A DNA stretch of 64,000 bases from Streptomyces subrutilus (GTDB lineage: Bacteria > Actinomycetota > Actinomycetes > Streptomycetales > Streptomycetaceae). How positions within the stretch are numbered: the stretch's first letter is position 1; every line of letters starts with the position of its first letter. The notes below the pieces were generated by a model. The model was not told where the DNA came from, did not search any database, and saw only the letters and a program-made list of their open reading frames with translations. Location: the NCBI RefSeq assembly GCF_008704535.1, contig NZ_CP023701.1, positions 6,366,001 through 6,430,000 of the forward strand, written 5' to 3'. Position numbers and translations under genes: made by a program. This document shows, piece after piece, positions 16,235 through 24,980 of this stretch.

Positions 16235-17344
16235 TCAGAGCCAGGGAAGCTGCTCGGCGTCGTAGCGGTAGGCGCGGAAGACGGAGTTCTGGGCGCCTCC
16301 GGAGGACTCCAGGCCGACGCCCTCCCCGAAGGAGCGGAATTCCGGGACCACGAACTCCCAGACGACGTCCCCGCCGGGGGTCACCTCGAAGAGCCGCCCG
16401 AAGGAGCCCTCGGCGATGAAGGTGTTGCCGTTCGGCAGGCGCTGGGCGCTGGACATGTACGGGCTGAAGAAGTTCTGCGGCGGATTGTCCACGTACGACC
16501 ACACCTGCTCGCCGGTGCGCGGGTCGAGCTCCAGCACCCGCGAGTACGGCACGGAGGTGGTGTCGCGGTAGGTCCCGTTGTCGAAGACCAGGACCGTCCC
16601 GCCGGGCAGCTCGTGCGGGTGGTGCTGCTGGGCCAGTACGTCGGGCCCGACGCTCCACAGGACCGACCCGTCGGCGCGGTCGACGGCCACGGTGGTGGAG
16701 GCGCTGCGGAAGCCCACCAGGAGGGAGCCGTCGGCCCGTTCGTTGACGGTGTTGGCCATCGGCCAGTGCTCGCGGGCGAAGTGGCGGCCCAGCGGCACCT
16801 CTCCGGGGTCGAGGTGCTCGATGGCGGCCCAGCGCCACACCACCTCGCCGTCCCAGGTCAGCTCGTACACCACGTCCCCGTAGATCACGCCGCCCGGGGC
16901 CTCGGAGCCGGGGATGCCGCCCCGGACGCGGGCCGCGTCGGCGGGGGAGAGGGGCTCCACCGCGGTGATGATCAGGTTGCCGTTGCGCAGGACGGAGGCG
17001 TCGTGGTGGTGGAAGGGGTGGCGGACCTCGCGCAGCACCGTGGAGTCCGGGGCGAGTTCCTGGAAGATGCCGCCGTGGTAGACGTCCCAGATGGGGAAGA
17101 GGGTCGGGCCGTCGGTGTCCTTGGCCGCGTAGAAGAGGTTGCCGTTCGGCAGGAGCTGGGCCTGGCGGCCGGGCGGGTGCGGGGAGTTCCAGGTGTGGAC
17201 GGGCCTGCCCTCGATGTCGACGAGGTGGATCACGCCGGTGCTCGTGATGGGCGTGTAGAGGGTGTAGCCGCCGTGGCTGCGGTCGGGATCGTGGGCGATC
17301 AGGCCGGTGCCGCGCCGGCGCAGGGTGTTCTGGTCGACGGTCAT
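16235..17344 (-). CDS. Arylsulfotransferase-like protein
   Basis: A 369-residue protein of the arylsulfotransferase (ASST) / aryl-sulfate sulfotransferase propeller family. Propeller-type segments include HGGYTLYTPITSTGVIHLVD, RPVHTWNSPHPPGRQAQLLP, FHHHDASVLRNGNLII and REHWPMANTVNERADGSLLV, and conserved histidines stand at HHHDAS, QHHPHELPGG and EHWPMAN. Classic ASSTs are periplasmic PAPS-independent enzymes with a catalytic His; no signal peptide is visible here, so this copy is probably cytoplasmic. An AGGAG precedes the ATG. It lies 50 nt after the sulfonate-binding protein gene, hence a role in sulfate-ester or sulfonate handling is plausible. Confidence 0.8.
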   Translation of the reverse strand: MTVDQNTLRRRGTGLIAHDPDRSHGGYTLYTPITSTGVIHLVDIEGRPVHTWNSPHPPGRQAQLLPNGNLFYAAKDTDGPTLFPIWDVYHGGIFQELAPDSTVLREVRHPFHHHDASVLRNGNLIITAVEPLSPADAARVRGGIPGSEAPGGVIYGDVVYELTWDGEVVWRWAAIEHLDPGEVPLGRHFAREHWPMANTVNERADGSLLVGFRSASTTVAVDRADGSVLWSVGPDVLAQQHHPHELPGGTVLVFDNGTYRDTTSVPYSRVLELDPRTGEQVWSYVDNPPQNFFSPYMSSAQRLPNGNTFIAEGSFGRLFEVTPGGDVVWEFVVPEFRSFGEGVGLESSGGAQNSVFRAYRYDAEQLPWL

Positions 17345-17394
17345 GGAGTGCTCCTGGGGTGACGGGTCGGGGGGAGGGGTGCGGGCGGCCGGGG

Positions 17395-18426
17395 TCAGCC
17401 GGCCGCGGGGGCCGTGAGCGTGACGGCGGCCGGGTCGGCGGCCTTCAGGGGCGCCGGGTCGAGGTGGCGGGAGAGCGCGGCCGGGTCGGCGGATCCGGGC
17501 AGGCCCTGGGCGGCCTTGGCCCAGGCGGCCTCCTCGGCCAGCTGGGTCAGCAGCTCGGGGGAGAGGGTCGCGCCGTAGCCGTAGCGGGGCTGGAAGGCAT
17601 CGACGTAGTCCGCCTGGAGGGCGCCCTTGGACTGGGCGAGCACGGCCTTGCGGGCGCCCGCCGGGTCCGCGGCCAGCTCCCGCTGGGCGCGCAGCACGGA
17701 CCGCAGCACGGCCGCCGTGCCCGCCGCGGTCGCCGAGGGTCCGGCGACCAGCAGGGTCCGGGCCGTGTAGCCGGTGAAGGGGAGCTCGGCGTAGCGCGCG
17801 CCGAGGGTGGTGCGGGCGGCTCCGTAGAAGCTCGGGAAGGTGACCCCGGCATCGACGTCCCCGCGGGCCAGTGCCGAAGTGACCTGGTTCGGGGCCAGGT
17901 TGACGATCGTGACGTCGGCGGCCGAGAGCCCGGCCGAGCCGAGCATCCGCGACAGGGCGTACTCGACGTTGGTGCCCTGCGGGACCCCGACCTTGCGGCC
18001 CTTGAGGGCGGTGAAGGAGCCGATGCCGGAGTCGCTGCGGGTCAGCAGCCGCCAGTCGGAGAACCGGGACAGGTCGGCGACGATCCGCAGGTCGCGTCCG
18101 CCGAGCGCGGCGGTGACCGCGGGCAGGTCCCCGACGATGCCGAGCTGGGCCTGGCCGCCGAGGACGGCGTTGAGGGCGTCGCGGCCGGTGGGCTGGGTGG
18201 TCAGGGTGACGTCCACGCCCTCGGCGGACCACAGTGCGTGCTCCTGGGCCACGTAGACGGGGGCGCCGCCGAGCTGGTCGCTGCCGGCGACTCCGACGGA
18301 GGGGCGGCCGCCGCCCTGGCCGGGCGATCCGGCGCAGGCGGTGGCGAGGACGGAGAGCAGGGCGGCGAGCACGAGGCCCGTGGCGGCGCGGGGGCCGCGG
18401 GTTCTGTGACGGGTGGGCAGGGACAT
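17395..18426 (-). CDS. Aliphatic sulfonate ABC substrate-binding lipoprotein (SsuA-like)
   Basis: A 343-residue binding protein of the NitT/TauT/SsuA type. The signal peptide ends in lipobox LATAC (Cys31). Diagnostic segments are GGAPVYVAQEHALWSAEGVD near the N terminus, the repeated QLGIVGDLPAVTAAL, and GRKVGVPQGTNVEYALSRML. It should capture sulfonates, taurine or related compounds. A GGAAGG precedes the ATG at the right distance. The ATPase gene lies 129 nt upstream and the arylsulfotransferase-like gene follows. Confidence 0.87.
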   Translation of the reverse strand: MSLPTRHRTRGPRAATGLVLAALLSVLATACAGSPGQGGGRPSVGVAGSDQLGGAPVYVAQEHALWSAEGVDVTLTTQPTGRDALNAVLGGQAQLGIVGDLPAVTAALGGRDLRIVADLSRFSDWRLLTRSDSGIGSFTALKGRKVGVPQGTNVEYALSRMLGSAGLSAADVTIVNLAPNQVTSALARGDVDAGVTFPSFYGAARTTLGARYAELPFTGYTARTLLVAGPSATAAGTAAVLRSVLRAQRELAADPAGARKAVLAQSKGALQADYVDAFQPRYGYGATLSPELLTQLAEEAAWAKAAQGLPGSADPAALSRHLDPAPLKAADPAAVTLTAPAAG

Positions 18427-18555
18427 GGCGGGGCCTTCCGTGGGGTGGGGAGCGGGCGGTGAGGGCGGTGCACGGTCAGGGGCGGTCAGGGGCGGGCGTG
18501 CCGGCCGCGTCGGTGCGGCCGCACCCGGTGGTGGTCCGGGTGCGGCCCGCGTGGG

Positions 18556-19272
18556 TCATTCGGCGCCCAGGTGGTGGGCGATCAGCGAGCGCAGCGCCGC
18601 GTCGGGCGGTCCGGCGGGCACGGTGTGGTCGGCCAGGACCCGCCCGGGGGCGCCGCCGAGGACCACCACCCGCTCGGCGAGGGCCAGTGCCTCGTCGATG
18701 TCGTGCGTCACGAACAGGACGGTGGTGCCGCGGCGCCGCCACAGCTCCCGCAGCAGGTCCTGCATCCGGGTCCGGGTCAGGGCGTCCAGGGCTCCGAACG
18801 GTTCGTCCATCAGCAGGACTTCGGGCTCTGCGGCCAGCGCCCGCGCCAGGGCCACGCGCTGCTGCATGCCGCCGGACAGCTGGGCCGGGTACTTCTCGGC
18901 GCCCTCCGCGAGCCCCACCTCGGCCAGCGCCGCCAGCGCGCGCCGGCGCCGCTCCGGCCGGGGCAGGCCGAGCCGCTTCAGGGCGAACTCCACGTTCCCG
19001 CGCGCCGTGCGCCAGGGGAAGAGCGCGTAGTGCTGGAACACCACGCCCCGTTCGGGGCCGGGCGCGCGCACCGGTGCGGAGCCGGCCGTGACCCGCCCGG
19101 CGGTGGGCCTCACGAACCCGGCCACCGCGCCCAGCACCGTGGACTTGCCGCATCCGCTGGGGCCCAGCAGCGCGGTGAACGAGCCGGCCGGCAGCTCCAG
19201 GTCGGTGGCCTCCAGCACCCGCGCGGCCCCGTACGCGACGGACAGCCCCTCCAGCCGTACGCCCAGGCTCAT
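18556..19272 (-). CDS. Aliphatic sulfonate ABC transporter ATP-binding protein (SsuB-like)
   Basis: A 238-residue ATPase. Walker A is GPSGCGKSTVLGAVAGF, and the Q-loop sequence GVVFQHYALFPWRTARGNVE is characteristic of the SsuB/TauB/NrtD group. The signature is LSGGMQQRVALARAL, Walker B VLLMDEPFGALDALTR, switch His FVTHDIDEAL. The ATG overlaps the permease stop (ATGA). The apparent longer frame upstream is a shadow of the permease and regulator genes. Confidence 0.92.
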   Translation of the reverse strand: MSLGVRLEGLSVAYGAARVLEATDLELPAGSFTALLGPSGCGKSTVLGAVAGFVRPTAGRVTAGSAPVRAPGPERGVVFQHYALFPWRTARGNVEFALKRLGLPRPERRRRALAALAEVGLAEGAEKYPAQLSGGMQQRVALARALAAEPEVLLMDEPFGALDALTRTRMQDLLRELWRRRGTTVLFVTHDIDEALALAERVVVLGGAPGRVLADHTVPAGPPDAALRSLIAHHLGAE

Positions 19273-20048
19273 GACGCGCCCCAGTGGACGAACCGGCGGC
19301 CGACCGAGGCCAGCACCAGGTCCACGGCCACGCCGAGCAGGCCGAGCACGAGCAGGCCCGCGAACATCCGGTCGACGCGCAGGAACTGCCCGTCCACCTG
19401 GAGCCGGTAGGCGAGCCCGCTGTCCGCGCCGCCCAGCTCCGCCGCCACCAGGGCGAGCAGCGCCACCGAGGCGCCGTAGCGCAGCGCGGCGAGCAGGGCG
19501 GGCGCGGCGGCCGGCAGCAGGACCTCGGTGAACCGCCGGTGCAGCGGGGCCCCGAGGGAGCGGGCCGCGCGCAGGTGGGTCACCGGCACCCGGGACACGC
19601 CGTCGTGCACGTACAGCCAGACGGCGAGCAGGACGGCGTAGGCGATCAGCAGGCGCTTGGCGGTCTCCCCGATGCCGAACCAGGCGGTCGCCAGGGGCAC
19701 CAGGGCGATGGCCGGGATGGGGCGCAGGAAGGAGACGACCGGGGTGACGGCCGCGGACACCTTCGGCAGGTAGCCGGTGGTGAACCCGAGCGCGCTGCCG
19801 ATCAGCGCGCCGAGGGCGAAGCCCTGTCCGGCACGGGTCAGGCTGGCGCCGAGGTCGGCGGCCAGGACCCCGCTGCGGGCGCTGTCGGCCAGGGCGGCCG
19901 CGGTCTGGGCGGGGGTGGGCAGCAGCCCCGGGGCCACACCGCCGGACCGGGCGAGCAGGTACCACAGCGCGAGGACGGCGGCTGCCGCGCCCAGGGCCGG
20001 GCCGAGCCGGCCGAGGGCCCGGCCGGGCGGTGAGGGGGTGGCGTGCAC
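19269..20048 (-). CDS. Aliphatic sulfonate ABC transporter permease (SsuC-like)
   Basis: A 259-residue permease with about six helices. The segment FLRPIPAIALVPLATAWFGI followed by GETAKRLLIAYAVLLAVWL is the signature of the SsuC/TauC/NrtB family, and the coupling loop is LRAARSLGAPLHRRFTEV. The GTG at 20048 has GAGGAG eight bases upstream. It is the first gene of the sulfonate operon and is divergent from the XRE-cupin regulator, with a large palindrome between them. Confidence 0.9.
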   Translation of the reverse strand: MHATPSPPGRALGRLGPALGAAAAVLALWYLLARSGGVAPGLLPTPAQTAAALADSARSGVLAADLGASLTRAGQGFALGALIGSALGFTTGYLPKVSAAVTPVVSFLRPIPAIALVPLATAWFGIGETAKRLLIAYAVLLAVWLYVHDGVSRVPVTHLRAARSLGAPLHRRFTEVLLPAAAPALLAALRYGASVALLALVAAELGGADSGLAYRLQVDGQFLRVDRMFAGLLVLGLLGVAVDLVLASVGRRFVHWGAS

Positions 20049-20069
20049 GGGGCTGCTCCTCGTTGTCGA

Positions 20070-20098
20070 TAAGTGAGGTCAATAATTGACCACGCTTA
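20070..20098. promoter_or_regulatory. 29-bp imperfect palindrome, candidate operator
   Basis: Two 14-nt arms, TAAGTGAGGTCAAT and ATTGACCACGCTTA, flank a single A and match at 12 of 14 positions; the inner GGTCAAT/ATTGACC is perfect. It stands out as AT-rich in a GC-rich region. It lies between the divergent sulfonate operon (starting at 20048) and the XRE-cupin gene (starting at 20176), where that regulator would be expected to bind. Confidence 0.6.
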
Positions 20099-20175
20099 TG
20101 ACGGGAGTGTTGCAGCGGTGCGAAACCTCTCCGGACCCTCCGGCCGCCCCCGCCCGATGCGGTACGTTCACCAGC

Positions 20176-20745
20176 GTGTCTCGACCCGAACCCACGCCCG
20201 AGGCGATCGAGGTCGGGCAGGTGATCCGCGGTCGCCGCAAGCAGCGCGGCGTCTCCATGGCCGTGCTCGCCGCCCGATCCGGCCTCTCCCAGCCCTTCCT
20301 GAGCCAGCTGGAACGCGGACTGGCCACGCCCAGCCTCAGCTCCATCTACCGGATCGCCGAGGCCCTCGACGTCACCCCCGGCACCTTCCTGCGCCCGCCG
20401 GCCCGCCCCGGCGCGGTCAGCCACGAGAGCGACCCGCAGGTGATCCGGGTCGACGAGGCGGCCGGTCAGATCGCGCAAGTGCTCATCCCCGGCGGCCGCA
20501 GCGCCCTGATGGAGGCGTACGAGCACCACTTCGAGCCCGGCCGGGGCGAACGCGGCTGGTTCGAACACCCCGGCGAGGACTTCCTCTACGTCCTGGAGGG
20601 CGAGATCGTCCTGGAGGTCGAGGGCGAGGAGCCGCTGACCCTGCGCGCCGGGCAGAGCGCGCACCACCGGGGCGAGGTCCCGCACCGCTGCCGCCTGACC
20701 GGCCCCGACGGCGCCCGCACCCTCCTCGTCATCGCCAACGCCTGA
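20176..20745 (+). CDS. XRE-family regulator with C-terminal cupin domain
   Basis: A 189-residue regulator. Residues about 10-65 form an XRE helix-turn-helix (IRGRRKQRGVSMAVLAARSG followed by LSQPFLSQLERGLATPSLSS). The C-terminal part is a cupin beta-barrel with the two metal-site motifs EAYEHHFEPGRGERGW and HRGEVPHRC. Such proteins sense small ligands and usually repress neighbouring genes. The GTG at 20176 is chosen because TACGTT lies 7 nt upstream as a possible -10 box of a leaderless mRNA; an upstream in-frame TTG would add 30 poorly conserved-looking residues. It is divergent from the sulfonate operon, its likely target. Confidence 0.88.
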   Translation: MSRPEPTPEAIEVGQVIRGRRKQRGVSMAVLAARSGLSQPFLSQLERGLATPSLSSIYRIAEALDVTPGTFLRPPARPGAVSHESDPQVIRVDEAAGQIAQVLIPGGRSALMEAYEHHFEPGRGERGWFEHPGEDFLYVLEGEIVLEVEGEEPLTLRAGQSAHHRGEVPHRCRLTGPDGARTLLVIANA

Positions 20746-20761
20746 GCGGGACGCGGGGGGT

Positions 20762-20783
20762 GGCCGGAGCGAGCGCTCCGGCC
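20762..20783. terminator. Hairpin terminator between convergent genes
   Basis: Perfect 10-nt arms GGCCGGAGCG and CGCTCCGGCC are separated by AG, 17 nt after the regulator stop. The site lies in the 141-nt gap between two convergent genes and could serve both. Confidence 0.55.
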
Positions 20784-20886
20784 CCGGTCGGGCAGGGCCC
20801 GGCCGAGCGTCCGCGGACGGGCGGCGGGAAACGCCTCGGGAAACCCCGCCGAGCAGGCGCCCCGCGACGGGCGCCCGGACGGTCCC

Positions 20887-23800
20887 TCAGGTGCCGGGAC
20901 AGCCCGGGTCGCCGAGGGGCCCGGCGGGCGCCGGCGGCGCGGCGCCGGCCCCCGCGGAGACCGGTCCCGGACGGCACAGCCCCGCCAGTCGCGCCCCCGG
21001 GTCCGGGTCCCACAGCCGGACGGTGCCGTCCGTGCTGCTGCTGGCCACCGTCCGCCCGTCCGGGGAGAACAGCACGCCCCAGACCGCGTTCGCGTGCCCG
21101 GCCAGCGCGGCCACCGCCCGGCGGCCGGGGACGTCCCAGAGCCGGACCGTGCGGTCGTTGCCGCTGCTCGCGAGCGTGCGCCCGTCCGGGGAGAAGGCGA
21201 CGGCCCGAACCGAGCCCGTGTGCCCGGCCAGCAGGGCCGCAGCGCGACGGCCGCGCGCGTCCCACAGCCGCACCGTGCCGTCGTTGCCGCTGCTCGCGAG
21301 CGTCTGCCCGTCCGGCGAGAACACCACGGCCCGCACCGCGCCCGTGTGACCGGACAGGGCGGCCAGCGGGCCGCGCGCCGCCACGTCCCACAGCCGCACC
21401 GCCAGATCGTCCCCGGCGCTCGCCAGCGTGCGCCCGTCCGGACTGAAGGCCACGTCGTTGACGAAGTCCGTGTGCCCGGCGAGGAGGGCCAACGGGCTGC
21501 GCGCGGCCACGTCCCACAGCCGTACGGCCCCGTCCGAGCCGGCCGAGGCCAGGGTCCTGCCGTCCGGTGAGAAGGCCACCGAGAACACTGTCCCGCCCTG
21601 GCTGGTGAGGGTGCCGGCGGGCCCGCGCGCGGCCACGTCCCACAGCCGTACCGTCCCGTCCGAGCCCGCCGAGGCGAGCAGCCGCCCGTCCGGCGAGAAG
21701 GCCACCGAGAACACCGTCTCCCCGTGCCCCGTGAACGCCGCCACCATCCGGCGCCCCGCCACCTCCCACAGCCGCACCGTGTGGTCCGCCTGCGCCGTGG
21801 CCAGCAGCCTGCCGTCCGGGCTGAACGCGGCGTGCCAGATCTCCGTGAACGGGTGCGGCGCCAGCACCGGCCCGCGCAGGTCCCACAGCACCACGGACTG
21901 GTCGAAGCCGGCGGTGGCCAGCAGCGCCCCGCGCGCGTCCACGGCCACCCCGAGCACGTAGTCGGTGTGGCCGGCCAGCGTCGCCGTCAGTCGCCCGCTG
22001 GAGACGTCCCACAGCCGCGTCGTCCCGTCGCCGCCCGCGCCGACGACCGTCGTCCCGTCCGGGGTGTAGGCCACCGCGTTGACGTCGTCGCTGTGCCCGC
22101 TCAGCGTCGCCGTGTTCCGCCGCCCGGCCACGTCCCACAGCCGTACCGTCCGGTCGACGCCCCCGCTGGCCACCGTCCGCCCGTCCGGCGCGAACGCCAC
22201 CCCCAGCACCTCGTCCGTGTGCCCGGCGAGCACCGCCAGCGGCCGCGGGTCCGCCGGATCGGGGTCCCACAGCCGTACGGTCCGGTCGGCGCCCGCCGAC
22301 ACCAGCGTCCGCCCGTCCGGAGCGTACGCCAGGGCGTTGACCCGCCCCGCGTGGCCGGGCAGCGAAGCCACGACCCGGTGCTCCCCGCCCGCCTCGCACA
22401 GCAGCACCGCCCCGTCGGCGCCCGCGACGGCCAGCGTCCGCCCGTCGGGTGCGAAGGCCAGGGCCCGCGCGCCCGCCGTACCCGCCGGGAACACGGCCGG
22501 CGCGCCCCGCCCGCCGGTGTCCCACATCCGGGCGGGCCCGTCGGTGGAGGCGGCCGCGAGCGTCCGGCCGCCCGGCCCGAAAGCCACCGCGCGCACCCGG
22601 CCGGGCAGCGTGAACGTCAGCGTCGTGCGGCGGTCGGACAACCGGCGCAGCGCCACCGTGCCATCGGAACCGGCCGTCGCGAGCAGGGAGCCGTCGGGGG
22701 AGAAGGCCACCGCGTTCACCGGCCCGGTGTGTCCGGTCAGGCGGCCCGCGAACGGCTGCGCCTGCGTGCTCAGCAGGGCGCCCCGCGCCTCGGCCGTCGG
22801 CGCCGTCAGGTAGGCACGGGCCGCCAGCCGCATCGAGGCCTCCGGCTGGCCGGCGGCGAGCGCGGCGGACTGCAGGGCCAGCGCGCGCGAGCGGGCGACG
22901 CGCTCCTGCCCCAGGGCGGCCGTGCGCTCCTGGTACGCGAGCCCGCCCGCGCCCAGCGCGAGGACCAGCAGGCTCACGAGCGTGGCCAGCATCCCCTGGC
23001 GCAGCCGGACCTGGCGCCGCGCCTGGCGTGCGCGGTGGTCCGCACCGGCCCGGCCGGCCCGCAGGAACGCCTCCTCCTGCGGACCGAGGCGGCCTCCGCC
23101 GTCCCGCTCGTCGGCCCAGGCCCGCGCGGTCTCCAGCCGGGTGCCCCGGTACAGCGCGGACGGGTCGCGGCCCTCGCGCTCCCATTCGGCCGCCGCGTGC
23201 GACAACTGCTGGTGGATCAGGAGCCCGGACCGGTCGGCGCGGATCCAGCCGCGCAGCCGGGGCCAGGCGTGCAGCAGGGCCTCGTGGGTGATCTCGACGC
23301 CGTCGCGGTCCAGGGTGACCAGCCGGGCTCCGACGAAGGGGGCCAGCGCGGCCGCGGCCCCGCCCGTCCCCTCGTCCTGTCCCAGCAGAGCGGTGCGGCC
23401 CATCCTGCGCCGGGTGGCGCCGGCGCCGTCGGCGACGTGGACCAGCCGGACCAGGACGCGGCGGACCGTCCTCTGCTCGGCCGGGCGCAGCCGCGCGAAC
23501 ACCGTCTCGGCGGTGCGCGCCACGGCCCCCTGGATGCCGCCCGCCCGCTCGTACCCCGCGACGGTCAGGGTGTCCCCGTCGCGCCGGCGCCAGACGGCCA
23601 GCAGGGTGTGCGACACGAGGGGCAGCACGCCCGGGGGGATGCGGCCGCCGGTGTCGTCGCGCAGTCCGGCGTCGCGCAGCAGCAGCGGGACCAGACCCGG
23701 CTCCAGGGCGACGCCGGCCAGCTCCGCGGGCCGGGTGACGGACTCCCGCAGCTCCGCCACCGACATCGGCGGCAGGACGAACAGCCCCTCGGTGAAGGCC

Positions 23801-24828
23801 GACGCGAGCTCCGGCAGGTCCAGGCAGCTGCCCGAGAAGTCGGCCCGTACGCCGAGCACCACCACGGCCGGATCGTGTCCGGCCGCCGCCGCCCGCGCGC
23901 CGCTCGCCACCGCGGCGAGGACCCGTACGAAGGCGCGCCGCTCCTCCTCGTCGGAGCAGAGGGTGAACAGCTCCTCGAACTGGTCGACGAGCAGCACCGG
24001 CCTACAGGACGGCGCGGCCAGGGCCCGGGATTCACTCGAAAGAGCGAGATCCGCCATGCTGCTGACGGCATCGAGGAGCACCTCCGGGCGCTCCCGCACC
24101 TCCCGTACGGTGATCCCCGGATCGCGGCCCAGGGCCTTCGCCGTACGGTCGAGCAGCTCCTCCAGCGGATGCGCGGTGGGGGTGAGCCGCACCACCGGCC
24201 AGGTCTCGGCGCCGGTCATCGGGAAGCCGCCGGGCCGCCGGAGGGCCGGCACCAGACCGGCGTTGAGCAGGGAGGACTTGCCGGCGCCGGAGGGGGCGAC
24301 CAGCAGCAGCGGTCCGCTGCCGACGCGCTCGAAGACCCGCTCCACCAGGGCGGCCGTCGCGCGCTCCCGGCCGAAGTACCAGGCCGCGTCGCGGGTGGTG
24401 AAGGCCGAGAGCCCCCGGTAGGGGCCCTCCCCGGGCGGCCGAGGGCCGGGTGGGCCGGTGCCCGGGCCCGGCCGCCGGACCCGTCGCAGCAGGTCGCCCC
24501 CGGCCCCCAGCACTTCGTCGCAGCGGCGGGCCACGTCGGGGGTCGGGCGCTTCGCACCCGTCTCGATCTTGCTCAGGTAGCCCTTGCTGTAGTGCGTCAG
24601 CCGGGCCAGATCGGCCAGGGACAGGCCGCGCTCGCCGCGGAGCCGCCTCAGCCGTGCGCGGAAGGCGCCGGGGCCGCCGCCGGACGGTCCCTGCCGCTCA
24701 CCGGGGGGTCCGAGCCCTCCGTCGGACGGTTCGGGCCCTCCGTCGGACGGTGCGTGTCGGTCGTCGGACGGTGCGTGTCGGTCGTCGGTGTTCCGCGGAC
24801 GGTCCGGAGCCCCCAAGACATCCCCCAT
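20887..24828 (-). CDS. XRE helix-turn-helix / STAND NTPase / WD40 protein
   Basis: A 1,313-residue multidomain protein. After a disordered, repeat-bearing N terminus comes an XRE helix-turn-helix (about residues 46-96, LSLADLARLTHYSKGYLSKI). Next is a STAND NTPase of the nSTAND1 type: GPYRGLSAFTTRDAAWYFGR, Walker A APSGAGKSSLLNAGL near residue 176, Walker B PVLLVDQFEELFTL near 279. A single transmembrane-like helix follows near 620 (LATLVSLLVLALGAGGLAY), then fourteen WD40 repeats (residues about 696-1300), enough for two seven-bladed propellers. Related STAND proteins act as ligand-triggered signalling or defence switches. The direct target is unknown. It is transcribed alone, with no obvious effector gene beside it. 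Confidence 0.88.
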   Translation of the reverse strand: MGDVLGAPDRPRNTDDRHAPSDDRHAPSDGGPEPSDGGLGPPGERQGPSGGGPGAFRARLRRLRGERGLSLADLARLTHYSKGYLSKIETGAKRPTPDVARRCDEVLGAGGDLLRRVRRPGPGTGPPGPRPPGEGPYRGLSAFTTRDAAWYFGRERATAALVERVFERVGSGPLLLVAPSGAGKSSLLNAGLVPALRRPGGFPMTGAETWPVVRLTPTAHPLEELLDRTAKALGRDPGITVREVRERPEVLLDAVSSMADLALSSESRALAAPSCRPVLLVDQFEELFTLCSDEEERRAFVRVLAAVASGARAAAAGHDPAVVVLGVRADFSGSCLDLPELASAFTEGLFVLPPMSVAELRESVTRPAELAGVALEPGLVPLLLRDAGLRDDTGGRIPPGVLPLVSHTLLAVWRRRDGDTLTVAGYERAGGIQGAVARTAETVFARLRPAEQRTVRRVLVRLVHVADGAGATRRRMGRTALLGQDEGTGGAAAALAPFVGARLVTLDRDGVEITHEALLHAWPRLRGWIRADRSGLLIHQQLSHAAAEWEREGRDPSALYRGTRLETARAWADERDGGGRLGPQEEAFLRAGRAGADHRARQARRQVRLRQGMLATLVSLLVLALGAGGLAYQERTAALGQERVARSRALALQSAALAAGQPEASMRLAARAYLTAPTAEARGALLSTQAQPFAGRLTGHTGPVNAVAFSPDGSLLATAGSDGTVALRRLSDRRTTLTFTLPGRVRAVAFGPGGRTLAAASTDGPARMWDTGGRGAPAVFPAGTAGARALAFAPDGRTLAVAGADGAVLLCEAGGEHRVVASLPGHAGRVNALAYAPDGRTLVSAGADRTVRLWDPDPADPRPLAVLAGHTDEVLGVAFAPDGRTVASGGVDRTVRLWDVAGRRNTATLSGHSDDVNAVAYTPDGTTVVGAGGDGTTRLWDVSSGRLTATLAGHTDYVLGVAVDARGALLATAGFDQSVVLWDLRGPVLAPHPFTEIWHAAFSPDGRLLATAQADHTVRLWEVAGRRMVAAFTGHGETVFSVAFSPDGRLLASAGSDGTVRLWDVAARGPAGTLTSQGGTVFSVAFSPDGRTLASAGSDGAVRLWDVAARSPLALLAGHTDFVNDVAFSPDGRTLASAGDDLAVRLWDVAARGPLAALSGHTGAVRAVVFSPDGQTLASSGNDGTVRLWDARGRRAAALLAGHTGSVRAVAFSPDGRTLASSGNDRTVRLWDVPGRRAVAALAGHANAVWGVLFSPDGRTVASSSTDGTVRLWDPDPGARLAGLCRPGPVSAGAGAAPPAPAGPLGDPGCPGT
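24721..24783. repeat. Three tandem 21-bp units inside a coding region
   Basis: Units at 24721-24741, 24742-24762 and 24763-24783; the second and third are identical and all begin GTCGGACGGT. They encode near-identical seven-residue pieces (DDRHAPS, DDRHAPS, DGGPEPS) in the N-terminal tail of the WD40 protein. The repeat length keeps the reading frame. Confidence 0.85.
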
Positions 24829-24980
24829 GGCAGAGCGCGCCCAGGTCGTGAGATGGCACGGGCCAGGCTACAGCGGGGGTGTGACGGGGGCTCGGACGTC
24901 AGCGCCGGTCGGACGGGAGCGGGGACCCGGCGCGGCCGGGGTCGGACCGGCCGCGGCGCCGCTCCCGTCGAACGGGGGTG

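Noticed and set aside
21000..22750. Regularly spaced similar DNA segments resembling a repeat array or CRISPR
   Set aside because: They are the fourteen WD40 repeats of one coding sequence; the spacing is about 126 bp and the frame is maintained.
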